NCBI GenBank assembly: GCA_020216805.1 | Contig: JAIWNN010000153.1 | Location: 1 to 7,663, forward strand | Origin: Desulfarculus sp. | GTDB lineage: Bacteria; Desulfobacterota; Desulfarculia; Desulfarculales; Desulfarculaceae | DNA length: 7,663 nt | Direction of reading: 5' to 3' | Part shown: in pieces, positions 5,127-7,663 of the stretch | How positions within the stretch are numbered: position 1 is the first letter of the stretch | Layout: each line of letters starts with the position of its first letter | Position numbers and translations under genes: made by a program | Notes under the pieces: generated by a model | What the model was told of the DNA's origin: nothing | Databases searched by the model: none | The model's input: only the letters and a program-made list of their open reading frames with translations

Positions 5127-6029
5127 ATGCGCGTTCCATCTTTCAAGCGCGGTCTGGCCCGCCTGACGGGCGCGGCCCTGGCCGCCGTCCTCCTGACCGC
5201 CTCCACCTCGGCCCTGGCCGACGGACCTTCCCGCCCCGCCACCCCGGCCGAACAGGCCTACTACAACCAGGTGATGGCCATCCTGGCCAAGGCCGCGCCC
5301 GCCGCACCTCCCCCGGGTTGGGAAGAGACCGGCCGCACCCAGATCCAAACCCCGCGCTATGTGGGCCACGGCAGCGAGGAAGACCCCATGGGTCTGGAGT
5401 ACCACGTCCGCTGGCAGGACCAGGTCCGCGCCCGGGCGGCCCAGGAGGCCCAGGTGGCGGCCGGGGCCGAGGTGATGAAGCGACAGATGGCCCAGCCCTC
5501 CACCGCCGCCCAGGAGAAGCGGGTGGAGGCCCTGGCCGCCCAGTTGGGCCAGGCGGTGGAGCGCGGGGACATGGCCGCGGCCAACCGCCTGCAGGAGGAG
5601 ATGGACAAGCTCTACGACGAGATCAACCAGATCCTGAGCCGGCGCGACGCCGAGTTGCAGGCGGCCCTGAAGCGTCACCAGGTCAAGGACGTGGAGGCCG
5701 GGGTCTCGCTGCTGGTCAACTCGGCGGTGGTGGAGTTCATCGGCCGGGTGGCCAAGGATCAGCCTGTGGCCGGCCTGACCGTCTATCGCCAGGAGGGCGA
5801 GGACAATCCCCACCTGGGCTGGCGCGAGGGTTACAGTTGGGTCTTCCTGGGCGCGGGTTGGAAGCTGATGCGCGAGGGCGACCATCAGTACATGGAGTTC
5901 ACCCCCAAGGCGGGCGTGCCCCACACCACGGTCCAAAACCTGGTGGTGCGGGTCCAGGCCGCCCCGGAGCGAGCCCGGGCCCTGTTGGCCTCCCTGGACT
6001 GGGCCGCGCTCAAGGGCCTGGTCAAGTAG
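5127..6029 (+). CDS. Secreted coiled-coil protein, unknown function
   Basis: A 300-aa protein I do not recognise. The ATG at 5127 has AAGGAAG six bases upstream and begins a clear signal peptide (residues 1-31; basic MRVPSFKRGLAR, hydrophobic core, cleavage after ALA), so it should be periplasmic. There is no lipobox cysteine; in fact I see no cysteine in the protein. An Ala/Pro-rich stretch lies at about 45-65. Residues about 124-188 form a long charged helix with coiled-coil character (EKRVEALAAQLGQAVERGD... QEEMDKLYDEINQILSRRD). The last 100 residues look alpha/beta, with YSWVFLGAGWKLMREGDHQYMEF. It follows the cytochrome by 138 bases and has its own possible promoter. A role with the cytochrome cannot be inferred from distance alone. 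Base use is like the chromosome. Confidence 0.85.
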   Translation: MRVPSFKRGLARLTGAALAAVLLTASTSALADGPSRPATPAEQAYYNQVMAILAKAAPAAPPPGWEETGRTQIQTPRYVGHGSEEDPMGLEYHVRWQDQVRARAAQEAQVAAGAEVMKRQMAQPSTAAQEKRVEALAAQLGQAVERGDMAAANRLQEEMDKLYDEINQILSRRDAELQAALKRHQVKDVEAGVSLLVNSAVVEFIGRVAKDQPVAGLTVYRQEGEDNPHLGWREGYSWVFLGAGWKLMREGDHQYMEFTPKAGVPHTTVQNLVVRVQAAPERARALLASLDWAALKGLVK

Positions 6030-6122
6030 GCCCGCCCGCCGCCGGGGGCGCTTGACCCCCGGGCCGGGGGCATGCGAGCCTGGAGGCAGGGCGGGCGGCC
6101 CGGCTCCCGCCGGGAGAGATGC

Positions 6123-7658
6123 ATGGCCTTGAGTTCAGCGCCAGTCCTGGTCACCGGGGCCACCGGCTACGTGGGCGGCCGCCTGACCCCGCGCCTGCTG
6201 GAGGCCGGGGTTCGGGTGCGGGCCCTGGCGCGCAACCCGGCCAAGCTGGCCTGCCGGCCCTGGGCCGGCCATCCCCTCCTGGAGCTGGCCAAGGGCGACG
6301 TGCAGGACGCCGCCAGCCTCTATCGGGCCTTGAAAGGCTGCCGCGCGGCCTACTACCTCGTCCATTCCATGAACCCGGCCACCAAGGATTTCGCGGCCGC
6401 CGACCGCGCCGCCGCCCTCAACCTGGCCGGGGCGGCGGCCGCCGCCGGGCTGGAGCGGATCATCTACCTGGGCGGCCTGGTGCCCGAGGACCACCAGATC
6501 AGCCGCCATCTGGCCAGCCGGGCCGAGGTGGGCCACATCCTGGGCGCGGGACCGGTGCCGCTGACCTGGCTGCGGGCGGCCATGATCCTGGGCTCGGGCA
6601 GCGCCTCCTTCGAGATCATGCGCTACCTGGTGGAGCGCCTGCCCCTGATGATCACCCCCTCCTGGGTCCAGAGCCTGGTCCAGCCCATCGCCATCAACGA
6701 CGTGCTGGGCTACCTGGAGGGCTGCCTGGACCACCCCGGGGTGCTGGGCCAGACCCTGGACATCGGCGGCCCGGAGGTGCTGAGCTATCGCGAGCTGTTC
6801 GCCATCTACGCCCAGGAGGCCGGCCTGCGCCCCCGGCTGATCATCCCGGTGCCCTTCTTCACTCCCAAGCTCAGCAGCTACTGGATCCACCTGGTGACGC
6901 CGGTGCCGGCGGCCATCGCCCGGCCCCTGGCCGAGGGCTTGCGCCACAGCGTGGTCTGCCGCGACAGCCGCATCCGCGAGCTGATTCCCCGCCAGCTCTC
7001 CACCTGCCGCCAGGCCATCCATCGCGCCCTGAACCGGGTGGCCCAGGAGCGGGTGGAGACCTGCTGGATGGACGCCGGCGAGCTGCGGCCGCCGGAGTGG
7101 GTGGCCTGCGAGGACGCGCCCTACGCCGGGGGGGCGGTCTTGGAGCTGGGCTACCGCGCCACCATCGCCGCCCCGCCGGAGACGGTCTGGCCGGCCCTGG
7201 CCGGCATCGGCGGCCGCCGGGGCTGGTACGCCGGACAGTGGCTCTGGGTGGCGCGGGGCTGGCTGGATCGCCTCCTGGGCGGGGTGGGCTTGGCGCGGGG
7301 CCGGCGCGACCCGCGCCAGCTCTGGGTGGGCGACGCCCTGGACTTCTGGCGGGTGCTCACGGTGGACCCGCCCCGGCGGCTGTTGCTCTGGGCCGAGATG
7401 AAGGCCCCGGGCCAGGCGGTGCTGGACCTGCGCCTGGCCCCGGTGGGAGAGGATGGCTGCGAGCTCGGCCTGGTGGCCCGCTTCCTGCCCCGGGGCCTGG
7501 CCGGCCTGCTCTATTGGCGGGCGGCCCTGCCCCTGCACCGCCATATCTTCCCGGCCCTGCTCCGCGCCCTGGCCCGGGGCCTGGACCGGCCCCTGACCGC
7601 TCCGCCGGAGGCCTTCGACCCGGCCGCCGCGCGGGCCTGCCGCCGGCCCGGGGCCTGA
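6123..7658 (+). CDS. SDR-family NAD(P)-binding protein with C-terminal DUF2867-like domain
   Basis: A 511-aa cytoplasmic protein, complete in the window. I chose the ATG at 6123 (GGAG six bases upstream), which starts just before the Rossmann fold; an upstream in-frame ATG at 6072 adds an odd Arg-rich tail. The N-terminal domain (about 1-300) is an atypical short-chain dehydrogenase/NmrA-like fold with TGATGYVG at 11-18 and ARNP (36-39), whose Arg favours NADPH. YYLVHSM and the YLGG segment follow the usual strand order. I do not see the classical YxxxK catalytic pair, so it may bind the nucleotide without classical SDR chemistry. The C-terminal part (about 330-490) resembles DUF2867, an SRPBCC-like ligand-binding fold, with RRGWYAGQWLW and LLLWAEMKAPGQAVLDLRL. 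This two-domain architecture is known in bacteria, but its substrate is not. It lies 93 bases after the coiled-coil gene. Confidence 0.88.
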   Translation: MALSSAPVLVTGATGYVGGRLTPRLLEAGVRVRALARNPAKLACRPWAGHPLLELAKGDVQDAASLYRALKGCRAAYYLVHSMNPATKDFAAADRAAALNLAGAAAAAGLERIIYLGGLVPEDHQISRHLASRAEVGHILGAGPVPLTWLRAAMILGSGSASFEIMRYLVERLPLMITPSWVQSLVQPIAINDVLGYLEGCLDHPGVLGQTLDIGGPEVLSYRELFAIYAQEAGLRPRLIIPVPFFTPKLSSYWIHLVTPVPAAIARPLAEGLRHSVVCRDSRIRELIPRQLSTCRQAIHRALNRVAQERVETCWMDAGELRPPEWVACEDAPYAGGAVLELGYRATIAAPPETVWPALAGIGGRRGWYAGQWLWVARGWLDRLLGGVGLARGRRDPRQLWVGDALDFWRVLTVDPPRRLLLWAEMKAPGQAVLDLRLAPVGEDGCELGLVARFLPRGLAGLLYWRAALPLHRHIFPALLRALARGLDRPLTAPPEAFDPAAARACRRPGA

Positions 7659-7663
7659 GCCCG

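Noticed and set aside
5025..5936. 303-aa minus-strand open frame
   Set aside because: It is antisense to the secreted coiled-coil gene, with His/Leu/Gly-biased composition and no recognisable domain.
6056..6070. CCCCC/GGGGG stem after the coiled-coil gene
   Set aside because: It has a short loop and no following T-run; such runs are common by chance in this GC-rich DNA.
6135..7544. 469-aa open frame on the minus strand
   Set aside because: It runs opposite the SDR/DUF2867 gene and is a low-complexity Gly/Gln/His-rich translation, a typical shadow in GC-rich DNA.
1..7663. CRISPR array, tRNA, rRNA, transposase or integrase
   Set aside because: No repeat-spacer periodicity, tRNA-like cloverleaf or recombinase motif was seen anywhere in the window.

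Overview
The window joins two compositionally different parts. Positions 1 to about 1600 are AT-rich (sampled lines run near 27-38% GC by eye). Everything from about 1605 to the right end is very GC-rich, with strongly GC-biased third codon positions. The GC-rich part carries a rex gene directly downstream of an atpZ-atpI-atpB-atpE cluster, followed by a dihaem c-type cytochrome gene. The rex-atpE-atpB order and the F1 genes being elsewhere match what I recall of Desulfovibrio-type sulfate reducers. The best guess is therefore a high-GC Desulfobacterota (former Deltaproteobacteria) chromosome, possibly Desulfarculus-like. Genus is not determinable from this sequence.

Layout from left to right. 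(1) Positions 1-86 have no gene. (2) Positions 87-1495, minus strand, hold a two-gene AT-rich unit: a 292-aa soluble protein of unknown function, then a 177-aa four-helix membrane protein. They overlap by ATGA and are driven by a near-consensus sigma70-type promoter at 1566-1594. This looks like an acquired accessory cassette; a soluble protein plus small membrane protein is the layout of several two-gene phage-defence systems, but that is inference. (3) Positions 1605-2234, minus: rex, the NADH-sensing repressor. (4) Positions 2319-4097, minus: the F0 genes atpE, atpB, atpI and atpZ, ending in a strong hairpin terminator at 2277-2308 and preceded by a good extended -10 promoter at 4247-4275. 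(5) Positions 4440-4988, plus: a secreted dihaem cytochrome c. (6) Positions 5127-6029, plus: a secreted coiled-coil protein of unknown function. (7) Positions 6123-7658, plus: an SDR-type NAD(P)-binding protein fused to a DUF2867-like domain.

The Rex/ATP-synthase pairing makes physiological sense: Rex reads the NADH/NAD+ ratio and may tune energy-conservation genes. A TTGTGA half-site lies just upstream of rex and another just upstream of the atpZ promoter, both with degraded second halves, so Rex control is suggested but not shown. The c subunit carries a signal-peptide-like leader and most of the residues that bind Na+ in sodium-driven ATP synthases, so the coupling ion is an open question.

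The most novel-looking part is the AT-rich two-gene cassette. I recognise neither product with confidence.
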